From assembly GCA_046732255.1 (NCBI GenBank), contig JBKPMR010000012.1, forward strand, positions 1 to 62,058: a stretch of DNA of 62,058 nucleotides, read 5' to 3'. The position numbers and the translations under genes are program-made. The notes beneath the pieces were generated by a model that was given only the letters and a program-made list of their open reading frames with translations, ran no database searches and was not told where the DNA came from. The first letter of the stretch is position 1. Each line of letters begins with the position of its first letter. This document shows, in pieces, positions 25,546 through 33,496 of this stretch. This DNA is from DATBLE01 sp046732255 (GTDB taxonomy: Bacteria; Actinomycetota; Thermoleophilia; Gaiellales; Gaiellaceae).

Positions 25546-26180
25546 TACTTGGCTCCCTTGAAGGCGGCCCGGTCGAGGGTGACCCAGCCGTCTGCGCTGC
25601 GTCCGGCGACGAGCTCGCGCACACGCTCGGCGTCCGCGCCGGTACAGCCGGCGCGGTCGAGCCACGGCTCGATTTCGACGCGTTGCGGCAGTGACCGCTC
25701 CTCCGCGAGCGTGAGGCCGGCGCCCTCGAAGAGCTCGTGCCACTCGTCGACCGAGTAGCAACGGACATGCGACGGATCGCGCAGCCGCTCCGCCTGTTCG
25801 AGCGCGTCGCCGCCGAAGGTGTTGTCGACCACGATCACCGTCCGGCCGGCCACGCGCGCCATCTCGCCCAGCGCCGCAGCGACGTCCTCGAAGTGGTGCG
25901 CGGCCAGCCGCGAGACGACCACGTCGAAGCTCCTGTCCGCGAACGGCAGCTCCTCGCTGCGGCTGATGACGTCGGGCTGCATGCCCGGAGCGGGGTCGGT
26001 GGTCACCACCTGAAGGCCCGCCTCGCGGAGCCGCTTGGCCACGTGTCCGCCGCCGGTTCCGACGTCGAGCGCCGTCGTCGCGCCGGTCGACCACTCGACG
26101 ATCAGGTCGAGATCGGGCCCCTCGCGGTGGGCGGGACTGTCCCGGTACGCCTGCGCACGCTCGGACCAGACATCGCTCAT
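25545..26180 (-). CDS. Class I SAM-dependent methyltransferase between sucC and sucD
   Basis: 211 residues. Motif I is ALDVGTGGGHVAKRL, the acidic residue follows in VVTTDPAPGM, and LPFADRSFDVVVSRLAAHHF is the usual post-motif segment; it is of the UbiE/Methyltransf_11 type. It overlaps sucC by 4 bases (ATGA) and sucD by one, so it is tightly embedded in the operon. The substrate is unknown. sucC and sucD are normally adjacent, so the insertion is unusual and was kept with precise couplings. Confidence 0.9.
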   Translation of the reverse strand: MSDVWSERAQAYRDSPAHREGPDLDLIVEWSTGATTALDVGTGGGHVAKRLREAGLQVVTTDPAPGMQPDVISRSEELPFADRSFDVVVSRLAAHHFEDVAAALGEMARVAGRTVIVVDNTFGGDALEQAERLRDPSHVRCYSVDEWHELFEGAGLTLAEERSLPQRVEIEPWLDRAGCTGADAERVRELVAGRSADGWVTLDRAAFKGAK

Positions 26181-27319
26181 ACCGCCAGCTCCACGGCGCG
26201 CTTCGCCGCCGACAGCATCGTCGCCTCCACGTGCAGGTTCGACGGTGCGGCCTCCTCGAGCAGCGCGCGCCCCTCCACGGCGTTCGTCCCGTCGAGGCGG
26301 ACGACGATCGGCTGCTGGATCTGCATCTGCCCGAGCGCCTGGAGGATCCCCCGTGCGACCTCGTCGCAGCGCGTGATCCCGCCGAAGATGTTGAAGAAGA
26401 TCGCCTTCACCTGTGGGTCGCCGGTGATGATCTCGAGCGCATCGACGACACCCTTTGCGTCGCCCCCGCCGCCGAGATCGCAGAAGTTGGCGGGGCGACC
26501 GCCGACGAGCACGATCACGTCGAGCGTCGACATGACGAGGCCCGCGCCGTTCCCGAGAATGCCGACCTCGCCGTCCAGCTTGACGTAGGTGACGTCCTTC
26601 TCCCGTGCGGCGCGCTCCTCGGGCGGATACGCCTCCGGATCGCGCATCTCGGCGACGTCCGGGTGCCGGAACAGGGCGTTGTCGTCGACGGTGAACTTCG
26701 AGTCGAGCGCCTTCACCTCGCCCGCGGGGGTGACGATCAGGGGGTTGACCTCGGCGAGCATCGCGTCGAAGTCCACGAACGCCCCGTACAGCTTCGCCGC
26801 GATCGCGGAGATCTGCTTCTGCTCGTCCGGATCGTCGACACCGCCGCTGAAGACGAGCGCCCGCGCATGCCAGGGCTGGAAGCCCTCGAACGGATCGACG
26901 TGCAGCCGAACGAGCGCCTCGGGCGAGGACGCGGCCACCTCCTCGATGTCGACTCCCCCCTGCGTAGTGAACATCAGCAGCGGCTGCTTGGCCCCGCGGT
27001 CGAACGTGACCGAGAGGTAGTACTCCTTCGCGATCTCCGAGGCCTTCTCGATCCAGAGCTTGCGGACGACATGCCCGCGGATATCCAGGCCGAGGATCTC
27101 CTCCGCACGCGCCTCCGCCTCGTCCGGATCGGCGGCGAGCTTGATTCCGCCGGCCTTGCCGCGACCGCCCGTGAGCACCTGCGCCTTGACGACGACCGGG
27201 CCGCCGAGCTCCTCGGCGGCCGCGCGTGCCTCTGCAGGGGTGACGGCCAGCTTCCCGTCCGAGACGGGGATGTCCCCGCGCCGGAAGAGCTCTTTACCTT
27301 GATACTCGTAGAGGTCCAA
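26177..27319 (-). CDS. sucC: Succinyl-CoA synthetase beta subunit
   Basis: 380 residues, TTG start chosen because the protein then begins LDLYEYQGKELF, as in the family; the frame is open further upstream only as a shadow. ATP-grasp features (VVVKAQVLTGGRGKAGGIKL), ALDSKFTVDDNALFRHPD and the C-terminal GNGAGLVMSTLDVI and FFNIFGGITRCDEVARGI are present. It is the first gene of sucC-methyltransferase-sucD. Confidence 0.94.
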   Translation of the reverse strand: MDLYEYQGKELFRRGDIPVSDGKLAVTPAEARAAAEELGGPVVVKAQVLTGGRGKAGGIKLAADPDEAEARAEEILGLDIRGHVVRKLWIEKASEIAKEYYLSVTFDRGAKQPLLMFTTQGGVDIEEVAASSPEALVRLHVDPFEGFQPWHARALVFSGGVDDPDEQKQISAIAAKLYGAFVDFDAMLAEVNPLIVTPAGEVKALDSKFTVDDNALFRHPDVAEMRDPEAYPPEERAAREKDVTYVKLDGEVGILGNGAGLVMSTLDVIVLVGGRPANFCDLGGGGDAKGVVDALEIITGDPQVKAIFFNIFGGITRCDEVARGILQALGQMQIQQPIVVRLDGTNAVEGRALLEEAAPSNLHVEATMLSAAKRAVELAV

Positions 27320-27330
27320 GACGCGCGAGC

Positions 27331-28245
27331 CTAGCTGACGAGGCTCTGGAAGCGCGGGTCCTGCCTGAGCGGATCGAAGTCCGAGTCGCGTGCCGCCCCG
27401 GGCTGCAGCTGCGGATCGAGCTCGAGCGCACGGGTGACGTGCGCCAGCGCCTCCTCGACGTCGCCGGCGAGCGACTCGAAGCACGCGAGGTCGTACAGGA
27501 GCACCGGGTCGTCGGGGTGCCCGTCGAGCTCTCGGCGGAGGAGCGCGGCCCCTTCGGCATACCTCCCCGGTTGGTGGAAGGAGGTCGCCCGGCGGAGCGC
27601 GTCCCAGACCTGGTGAATCCCGAGCAGCCGCCTGAGCTCGACGATCGGCTCCGGGTGGTCCTCGACCCGCAGCTCGCAGATCCGATCGATGCCCTCGCGC
27701 GACTCGGCCGCCGCCCCGGTTCGCTCGACGACCAGCGCCGACGACTGCTGGCCGCGCGCGTCGCCGCCGGCCGCCTGGGCGGCCTCCAGCGCAGAGACGA
27801 GACGCTCCGCCAGCGAGCCGCCCGTCTCGAGGAATGCCCGCTCCATCTCGGTCACGACCGCCTCGCCGGCGAGGATGTTGCCCTGGACGGCGTAGCCGGC
27901 GCCGACGCGGTGGCCGGCCCAGGCGAGGCACTCGGCACCCGTGTGCGCAGCGGCCCGGCCGTCGGCCGTCACCACCCCGAGCTGGCGCGATTCCCGGCCC
28001 GGATCCTCGGCCAGCGCGCGCTCGAGCGCGGCCGCCGGCTCCAGCCCTTCCTCGAGCAACCGAAGGACGCGGGGCCCGTACGCCGCGACTCCTGCCGCCT
28101 GGGTCGCGACCGCTCCGACGTCCGCCTTCGCCCACGGGACGACCGAGCCGACGGAGAAGTAGCGCGACTGGACCGCACAGCCGACCTCGCCGGCATCGAC
28201 GTCGGCGGCGACGATCGAGAAGGTCGCCTTCCGTCCACCTCGCAC
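27331..28245 (-). CDS. DUF1028 (Ntn-hydrolase-like) protein with C-terminal TPR
   Basis: 304 residues from a GTG at 28245; a TTG inside the LacI operator (28278) is the other option. The N-terminal 210 residues follow DUF1028 (TFSIVAADVDAGEVGCAVQSRYFSVGSVVPWA, GYAVQGNILAGEAVV, GDARGQQSSALVV), a family with an Ntn-hydrolase-like fold and no proven activity. The C-terminal 90 residues form two TPR-like helix pairs (DPVLLYDLACFESLAGDVEEALAHV). It is divergent from lacI with the operator between them, so LacI may control both. Confidence 0.8.
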   Translation of the reverse strand: MRGGRKATFSIVAADVDAGEVGCAVQSRYFSVGSVVPWAKADVGAVATQAAGVAAYGPRVLRLLEEGLEPAAALERALAEDPGRESRQLGVVTADGRAAAHTGAECLAWAGHRVGAGYAVQGNILAGEAVVTEMERAFLETGGSLAERLVSALEAAQAAGGDARGQQSSALVVERTGAAAESREGIDRICELRVEDHPEPIVELRRLLGIHQVWDALRRATSFHQPGRYAEGAALLRRELDGHPDDPVLLYDLACFESLAGDVEEALAHVTRALELDPQLQPGAARDSDFDPLRQDPRFQSLVS

Positions 28246-28263
28246 AGTGGCCGCATGGTATCC

Positions 28264-28277
28264 TGCAACCGGTTGCA
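28264..28277. promoter_or_regulatory. LacI-family operator, copy 1
   Basis: Perfect 14-bp palindrome TGCAACCGGTTGCA with the central CG typical of LacI/GalR operators. It ends 3 bases before the lacI ATG at 28281, in the divergent promoter region, which suggests autoregulation. Confidence 0.85.
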
Positions 28278-28280
28278 CAA

Positions 28281-29288
28281 ATGGCTACCTCTCGGAGACA
28301 GACGATGGCCGACATCGCTCGCCTTGCCGGGGTCTCGAAGTCGACGGTGTCGCGCGCGCTGAGCGACAGCCCCCTGATCAGCGACGAGACGAAGGAGCGG
28401 ATCCGCTCGATCGCCCAGGAACGCCGATTCCAGTTGAACGTCCCGGCGCGGAATTTGAGCCTGAAGCAGAGCCACGCGATCGCGCTCGTCACCTATGCCT
28501 ACCCGGCGTATTCGGGCGTGGCCGACGCCTTCATGCTCGAGCTGATGAGCGGGATCTCGGCCGCGCTTCACGAACGAGGCTACGACCTGCTGGTCGTCCA
28601 CGTCAGCCAGGACGACACGGACTGGGCGCGCGAGTACGTCGAGACCGGCCGCGTGGACGGGTTCATCTTGCTCTGCACGCGGCGGCACATGGAGAGGCTC
28701 GCCGAGCTCGGCGTGCCGGTCATCGGCTGGGGCCCCTCTCCCCCCGCCGGCCGCTACAGCTCCGTGGGCGGCGACAGCATCACCGGCGGGAGGCTCGCCA
28801 CCGAGCACCTGCTCCGATCCGGGCGCAGCAGGATCGCGTTCCTCGGCGGCCCCGAGCGCGACCTCGAGGTCCAGGAGCGCTATCGCGGCTACGAGTCGGC
28901 GCTGGCGGAAGCCGGCGGGACCGTCGACTCCGACCTGGTCGCGTACGCAACGTGGGACTCGCCGGAGACCACGGGTGCGGACGCGATGCGAGACCTGCTC
29001 GCACGGTCACCCGATCTGGACGCGGTCTTCGCGAACAGCGATCGGATCGCCATCGCCGCGATGGACGTGCTCCGAGCAGAAGGCCGGCGCATCCCCGACG
29101 ACGTCGCCGTCATCGGCTACGACGACATCTCGATCGCCCGGCACACCAACCCCCCGTTGACGACGATCCGGCAGAACGGCCCGCTCGGAGGTCGCCTCCT
29201 GGCAGAGAATCTCCTGCAGTATCTGCGGACCGGAGCGATCACGAACGTGACGATCCCGGCCGAGCTCGTGGTGCGGGGATCGGCATGA
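28281..29288 (+). CDS. LacI-family transcriptional regulator
   Basis: 335 residues; an ATG at 28305 (MADIARLAGVS), with GGAGA upstream, is an alternative start that leaves room for the operator. The helix-turn-helix and hinge are standard (MADIARLAGVSKSTVSRALSD, LNVPARNLSLKQS). The periplasmic-binding-like core has the dimer and sugar-site segments DAVFANSDRIAIAAMDVLRA and DVAVIGYDDISIARHTNPPLTTIRQ. The ligand is probably a sugar, unknown. Identical 14-bp operators lie just before and just after the gene. Confidence 0.92.
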   Translation: MATSRRQTMADIARLAGVSKSTVSRALSDSPLISDETKERIRSIAQERRFQLNVPARNLSLKQSHAIALVTYAYPAYSGVADAFMLELMSGISAALHERGYDLLVVHVSQDDTDWAREYVETGRVDGFILLCTRRHMERLAELGVPVIGWGPSPPAGRYSSVGGDSITGGRLATEHLLRSGRSRIAFLGGPERDLEVQERYRGYESALAEAGGTVDSDLVAYATWDSPETTGADAMRDLLARSPDLDAVFANSDRIAIAAMDVLRAEGRRIPDDVAVIGYDDISIARHTNPPLTTIRQNGPLGGRLLAENLLQYLRTGAITNVTIPAELVVRGSA

Positions 29289-29316
29289 GCGGAGCCGCGT
29301 TTTCTTTGCAACTTCA

Positions 29317-29330
29317 TGCAACCGGTTGCA
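29317..29330. promoter_or_regulatory. LacI-family operator, copy 2
   Basis: An identical TGCAACCGGTTGCA palindrome 29 bases after the lacI stop and 26 bases before a short ORF with a strong ribosome site. Confidence 0.85.
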
Positions 29331-29355
29331 CGACTTCGATCCAGAGGAGGACGAA

Positions 29356-29547
29356 ATGACAGCGTGGCCACCCCCGACCCTGATGTTCGCCATCATCAAA
29401 GACCCGTCACCGCCTGAGCCACCTCGGTCCCGGCGGCGCCCGCGCCGTCGGCCCGTGCGAGCGGTTCTCCACCGTCTCGCTCGCCGCCGGACGCCGGCCG
29501 CCGACCGCACCGACCTCTCTCCGTGCCTCGAGGCCGCACGCAGGTAG
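29356..29547 (+). CDS. Short ORF downstream of the second operator, possibly a gene remnant
   Basis: 63 residues. The start is unusually well marked (GAGGAGGACGAA before ATG). The first 22 residues look like a real N-terminus (MTAWPPPTLMFAIIKDPSPP); the rest is Arg/Pro-rich and resembles translated non-coding GC-rich DNA. It sits where the target gene of the LacI regulator would be expected. It may be the surviving 5' end of a lost sugar gene, or a short peptide. No family recognised. Confidence 0.4.
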   Translation: MTAWPPPTLMFAIIKDPSPPEPPRSRRRPRRRPVRAVLHRLARRRTPAADRTDLSPCLEAARR

Positions 29548-29557
29548 CCTCGGGCTC

Positions 29558-30514
29558 GTGGATGCGATCGTCGTCGAGGGTCTGCAAAAGCGGTACAAGC
29601 TGGTGCGCGCCCTCGAGGGCGTCTCGTTCGCCGTGCACGAGGGCGAGGTGTTCGGGCTCCTCGGCCCGAACGGCGCCGGCAAGTCGACGACCGTCCGCAT
29701 CCTCGCCACCCTGACGAAACCGGACGCCGGTCGGGCCGAGGTGGGCGGCCACGACGTACGCCGCGACGCGGGCGCAGTGCGCCGGACGATCGGCTACGTC
29801 CCGCAGGACTCCGGCGTGGACCAGTACGGCACCGGCCGCGAGAACCTGATGCTCCAGGGACGGGTCCAGGGGATGGGCGGCCGCGACCTCCGCGACCGCG
29901 TCGACTACCTGCTCGAGTTCGTCGGCATCGAGGACGCGGCCGACCGGATCGTCAAGACCTACTCGGGCGGGATGCGCCGTCGACTCGACATCGCCCTCGG
30001 TCTCGTCCATCGGCCGAAAGTGCTCTTCCTCGACGAGCCGACGACCGGGCTCGATCCTGAGGCCCGCGTCGCGATGTGGCGAGAGGTCGGCCGGCTCGCC
30101 CGCCAGGAGAGCCTGACGATCCTGCTCACCACCCACTACCTGGAAGAGGCGGACGAGCTCGCCGACCGACTCGCGATCGTCAGCCGCGGACAGGTCGTGG
30201 TCGAGGGAACGCCCGAGCAGCTGAAGGCGACGCTGCAGGGAGACGCGGTCCACCTCGAGCTCGCGAACGGTCATGCCGACGACGCCCGCCGCGTTCTCGA
30301 AGGCCTCGGCGCGAGGCCCGAGCCGTCGGGCGAGGGCCGGGCGCTCGTCTCCCGCGTCGAGAACGGGAACCGTGCCCTGCCCGGCATCCTCTCCGCACTC
30401 GAGCAGGAGGGAATCGGCGTCGCCTCGGTCAGCGTCTCGCGACCGTCGCTCGACGACGTCTACCTGCACTACACAGGACGCGAGTTCGCCGCCGAAGACC
30501 GGGGCGAGGCATGA
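29558..30514 (+). CDS. ABC transporter ATP-binding protein, DrrA type
   Basis: 318 residues, GTG start. Walker A GPNGAGKSTT, Q-loop VPQDSGVD, signature YSGGMRRRLDIA, Walker B VLFLDEPTTGLDP and switch His in LLTTHYLEEAD are complete. The C-terminal 80 residues are the DrrA extension (SVSRPSLDDVYLHYTGREF). Such ATPases pair with ABC-2 permeases to export lipids, drugs or peptides. It overlaps the permease gene by 4 bases and heads the operon with the repeat peptide and JmjC genes. Confidence 0.94.
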   Translation: MDAIVVEGLQKRYKLVRALEGVSFAVHEGEVFGLLGPNGAGKSTTVRILATLTKPDAGRAEVGGHDVRRDAGAVRRTIGYVPQDSGVDQYGTGRENLMLQGRVQGMGGRDLRDRVDYLLEFVGIEDAADRIVKTYSGGMRRRLDIALGLVHRPKVLFLDEPTTGLDPEARVAMWREVGRLARQESLTILLTTHYLEEADELADRLAIVSRGQVVVEGTPEQLKATLQGDAVHLELANGHADDARRVLEGLGARPEPSGEGRALVSRVENGNRALPGILSALEQEGIGVASVSVSRPSLDDVYLHYTGREFAAEDRGEA

Positions 30515-31284
30515 CGGTTCTGAGACACACGTGGTTCATGGTCGTGCGGCAGGCGCGCAACCTGATGCGCGAGCCGATCTGGATCGTGCTGCTGCTGGTG
30601 CAGCCGATCGTCTGGCTCACCCTCTACGGCCAGCTCTTCAAGAACGTCCCGAAGCTCGGCGGCTTCGGGACGACGTCGTACATCAGCTTCCTCGCGCCCG
30701 CGATCGTCGTGATGAACTCGTTCTTCGGCGCCACCTGGAGCGGGATGGCGATGATCAACGACCTCGACCACAAGGTCGTCGAGCGGTTCCTGGCCACGCC
30801 GGCGAGTCGGTTCTCGCTCGTGCTCTCGCAGATCGTCCGCTCCGCGATCACCGCGGCGATCCAGGCCGTGATCATCCTCGTCGTCGCGCTCGTGCTCGGT
30901 GTCCGTGTGCACACCGGCGCCGCGGGCTGGGTGATCATCATCGTCGCGGCGATCCTGGTGAACAGCGCCTTCTCCGGCATCTCGCAGGGGATCGCGCTCC
31001 TCACCCGCCGAGAGGCCACGATGATCGCCCTGGCGAACTTCATCGGGTTGCCTCTCCTCTTCATCTCCACCACGCTGATCGCCCGCGCGCAGATGCCGGC
31101 CTGGATGCGTGCGGCGACGCACGCGAATCCGATGGACTGGGGAGTCCGCGCCGCCCGCGAGGTCGTGTTGCCCGGCACCGCCTGGAGCACGGTCGGGCTC
31201 TACCTCCTCTTCCTGCTCGTGCTCTCCGCAGTCACCGCCGCGTTCGCCACTTGGTGCCTGCGGGCGTACGAGCGCACGCTCTAG
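30511..31284 (+). CDS. ABC-2 type transporter permease, DrrB type
   Basis: 257 residues from the ATG overlapping the ATPase stop (ATGA). Six hydrophobic segments and the ABC-2 pattern (EPIWIVLLLVQPIVWLTLYGQLF near the start, DLDHKVVERFLATPASR in the cytoplasmic loop, FISTTLIARAQMPAWMRAATHANPMDWGVRAAR near the end) are clear. It forms the channel of the exporter. The next gene, the Asp-Gly-Thr repeat peptide, begins 38 bases downstream. Confidence 0.92.
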   Translation: MTVLRHTWFMVVRQARNLMREPIWIVLLLVQPIVWLTLYGQLFKNVPKLGGFGTTSYISFLAPAIVVMNSFFGATWSGMAMINDLDHKVVERFLATPASRFSLVLSQIVRSAITAAIQAVIILVVALVLGVRVHTGAAGWVIIIVAAILVNSAFSGISQGIALLTRREATMIALANFIGLPLLFISTTLIARAQMPAWMRAATHANPMDWGVRAAREVVLPGTAWSTVGLYLLFLLVLSAVTAAFATWCLRAYERTL

Positions 31285-31322
31285 GGAATACTCCTCGCGA
31301 CCCCGCTCTCAAAGGAGGCTTC

Positions 31323-31511
31323 ATGGACGAGCAGACGCTCACCGACGCCGAGATCGAGACCGCCGGCACGGTCGTGATGGAGGTCGAGACCGACGCCGAC
31401 GGCACGGACGGCGACGCTGACGGGACCGACGCCGACGGCACAGACGGCGACGGCACCGACGGGACGGACGGCGATGCCGGCGACTCGGACGCGGACGGAA
31501 CGGACAGCTAG
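31323..31511 (+). CDS. Acidic Asp-Gly-Thr repeat peptide, candidate modified-peptide precursor
   Basis: 62 residues with a near-consensus ribosome site (AAAGGAGG, 4 bases before the ATG). The first 23 residues are ordinary (MDEQTLTDAEIETAGTVVME). The remaining 39 consist almost only of Asp, Gly, Thr, Ala and Ser in units such as DADGTDG. Leader-like start, low-complexity core, position between an exporter and an overlapping JmjC oxygenase suggest a ribosomally made, modified and exported peptide. A calcium-binding acidic repeat is another reading. No known precursor family is recognised. Confidence 0.6.
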   Translation: MDEQTLTDAEIETAGTVVMEVETDADGTDGDADGTDADGTDGDGTDGTDGDAGDSDADGTDS

Positions 31512-32670
31512 CAGCGCGCTCGCCCGCTGCGTCGAGCCGATCGACGCCGCGGAGTTCCTCGCCGAGTACTGGGAGCAGCAGCCGCTCGCCGTTCCGAGGG
31601 CCGAGGACGGTCGCTTCGACGACCTCCTCTCCGTCACGGACGTCGAGCGGCTGATCTCCTCCGGCGGCCTGCGCATACCCGCCCTGCGGCTGGTCAAGGA
31701 AGGCGGGACGATCGCGGAGTCGTCATACACGACGGATATCTCCTGGCGCCCGAAGCCGTTTCTCAGCATGGCCGACCCCGACCGCGTGGCGACGTCTTTC
31801 GCCGAAGGCGCGACCATCGTCCTCCAGGCGCTCCACCACACCTGGCTGCCGCTCGCCCGCTTCTGCCGGGCGCTGGAGATCGAGCTCGGCAGCGGCGTCC
31901 AGGCGAACTCGTACTACACGCCGAGGCGGTCTCAGGGATTTGCGGTCCACCACGACACGCACGACGTCTTCGTGCTCCAGGTGGCCGGCGAGAAGCACTG
32001 GCGCGTGTACGAGCCGCTCCTCGAGCTGCCGCTGAAGGCCCAGCGCTGGTCGTCCTCGCTCGGCGAGCCTGGGCCGGCGGTGCTGGAGCTGACGCTCCGG
32101 GCAGGCGACACCCTGTACCTGCCGCGCGGGTGGCTGCACGACGCGCTCACCTCCGACACGGACTCGCTCCACATCACGGTCGGCGTGAACGTCCACACCT
32201 GGGTTGACGCGTTCCGGGCCGCGCTGTCGGAGTGCGAGGACGACGTCGAGTTCCGGCGATCGGTTTCGGACGGCGCGGAGCCTGCGGTCGATCTGGTCGA
32301 GCGGCTCGCGGAGCGGCTGGGCTCTGAGGCGGTCAGACGCCGAATGCGGACGGCGTTCGTCGAGAGCCGACGCGCGATCCTCGAGGGGCACCTCGAGGAG
32401 GTACGCGAGCTCGACTCCGTCACGGTCGACACGACGCTCGAGCGGCGGCCGACCGTGATCGCCGACCTCGACGGCACCACCCTCTCGTTCGAGGGGAAGC
32501 ACGTCGAGTTCCCCGCCCACGCTCGGGAGGAGGTCGAGGCGGTCTTCGAGATGGACGGACCGTTCACCGCGGCCGACTTGCCCGGCGGGCTGGACGACGA
32601 CGGCCGGCTCGTCCTCGTCAGGCGGCTGATTCGCGAAGGATTACTGCGGCGTAGTGCCGCGGGTGCCTGA
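31474..32670 (+). CDS. JmjC-domain (cupin) Fe(II)/2-oxoglutarate oxygenase
   Basis: 398 residues from the ATG at 31474, overlapping the repeat-peptide gene by 38 bases; there is no later start before conserved sequence. The ribosomal-oxygenase (YcfD/NO66-like) pattern is clear: QANSYYTP, then the iron motif H159-x-D161 in FAVHHDTHDVFVLQVAGEKHWRVYEP, LPRGWLHDA, and distal His233 in SLHITVG. A helical dimerisation and winged-helix-like C-terminus (LPGGLDDDGRLVLVRRLIREGLL) follows. Relatives hydroxylate Arg, His or Asn/Asp side chains in proteins. The context suggests the neighbouring peptide as substrate, which is inference. Confidence 0.88.
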   Translation: MPATRTRTERTASSALARCVEPIDAAEFLAEYWEQQPLAVPRAEDGRFDDLLSVTDVERLISSGGLRIPALRLVKEGGTIAESSYTTDISWRPKPFLSMADPDRVATSFAEGATIVLQALHHTWLPLARFCRALEIELGSGVQANSYYTPRRSQGFAVHHDTHDVFVLQVAGEKHWRVYEPLLELPLKAQRWSSSLGEPGPAVLELTLRAGDTLYLPRGWLHDALTSDTDSLHITVGVNVHTWVDAFRAALSECEDDVEFRRSVSDGAEPAVDLVERLAERLGSEAVRRRMRTAFVESRRAILEGHLEEVRELDSVTVDTTLERRPTVIADLDGTTLSFEGKHVEFPAHAREEVEAVFEMDGPFTAADLPGGLDDDGRLVLVRRLIREGLLRRSAAGA

Positions 32671-33496
32671 GCGTCTCCGCCCTGCACGTCAGGTAGGTAA
32701 GTCCGCCGGGCTCGTACGAGACGCCGACGTCGAAGACGCGCGTCCCCGCGCGGAACCGCACGTGGGCACCCTCGTGCTCGACCAGCTCCAGATCCTCGAG
32801 CCCGCGCAGACCGGTCGCACGACGGACCGCGACCTCGGCGGTCTGCTCCGCGAACGTGTACGCAGACCGCCCCCGGTAGTGATCGAGCTCGATCCGACCG
32901 GCGAGGTACTCGTCCATGACCGACCACGCGTCGGTCGGAGCCACCCGGCCGAAGTAGAGGCCCTCGGGGAGGAAGACGACGTTTCCGGCGAAGCGGTCGC
33001 CGCCGAGATGCGAGGCCTGCCACACCCAGTCGTCCTCCGCCTGCTCCTCCAACGCCTTGTAAAGGGGCCGCCCGTAGCGGGCGCAGCAGCGGTCGTGCTT
33101 GCCGTGAGTGCAGACGATCAGCAGCGGGCGGCCGAGCCTTTCGCCGCTCCGTGCGGTCAGGTCGAGGTCGAGCAGGTCGCCGTAGTGCTCGACCTCAGCG
33201 TGGAAGAGCTCGCCGCTGCGCTCAGGCGAGCTGCCCCAGAAGACGCTCAGCGAGGGGTGGTCGCGGCGATGCGGGCGTCGAACGAACAGCAGCTTCGTGT
33301 TCGGCCGGGCGTCTCGCTGTCGTCGGAGGTGCTCCTTGACCTCGTCCGAGAGTCCGCTCGCCGCGACCGGGTCGTAGCCCCACAGGCCGCGGTACTCGAC
33401 GAGGATCCAGTGATCGACCCGGCTGGCCGTGCCGGCGAGCGGCTCGGCGTTCTGAAGCGAGACCTCCGAGCAGAACTCCTGCCTACGCTCCTGCAT
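32618..33496 (-). CDS. Sucrase/ferredoxin-like (Suc_Fer-like) protein
   Basis: 292 residues, ATG start overlapping the carboxylase stop by 14 bases. The thioredoxin-like ferredoxin domain has VCTHGKHDRCCARYGRPLYKAL with Cys and His ligands, and ASHLGGDRFAGNVVFLPEGLYFGR, the family HxGGxRFA signature. The C-terminal 90 residues are a separate alpha/beta segment. Family members (Apd1-like) may bind a [2Fe-2S] cluster through Cys and His. The 3' end overlaps the JmjC gene tail to tail by 53 bases. Function unknown; it could supply electrons to an oxygenase, but that is conjecture. Confidence 0.85.
   Translation of the reverse strand: MQERRQEFCSEVSLQNAEPLAGTASRVDHWILVEYRGLWGYDPVAASGLSDEVKEHLRRQRDARPNTKLLFVRRPHRRDHPSLSVFWGSSPERSGELFHAEVEHYGDLLDLDLTARSGERLGRPLLIVCTHGKHDRCCARYGRPLYKALEEQAEDDWVWQASHLGGDRFAGNVVFLPEGLYFGRVAPTDAWSVMDEYLAGRIELDHYRGRSAYTFAEQTAEVAVRRATGLRGLEDLELVEHEGAHVRFRAGTRVFDVGVSYEPGGLTYLTCRAETLRHPRHYAAVILRESAA

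Noticed and set aside
31390..31511. Tandem repeats resembling a CRISPR or minisatellite
   Set aside because: Period and sequence follow codons of an ORF with a strong ribosome site; there are no unique spacers.
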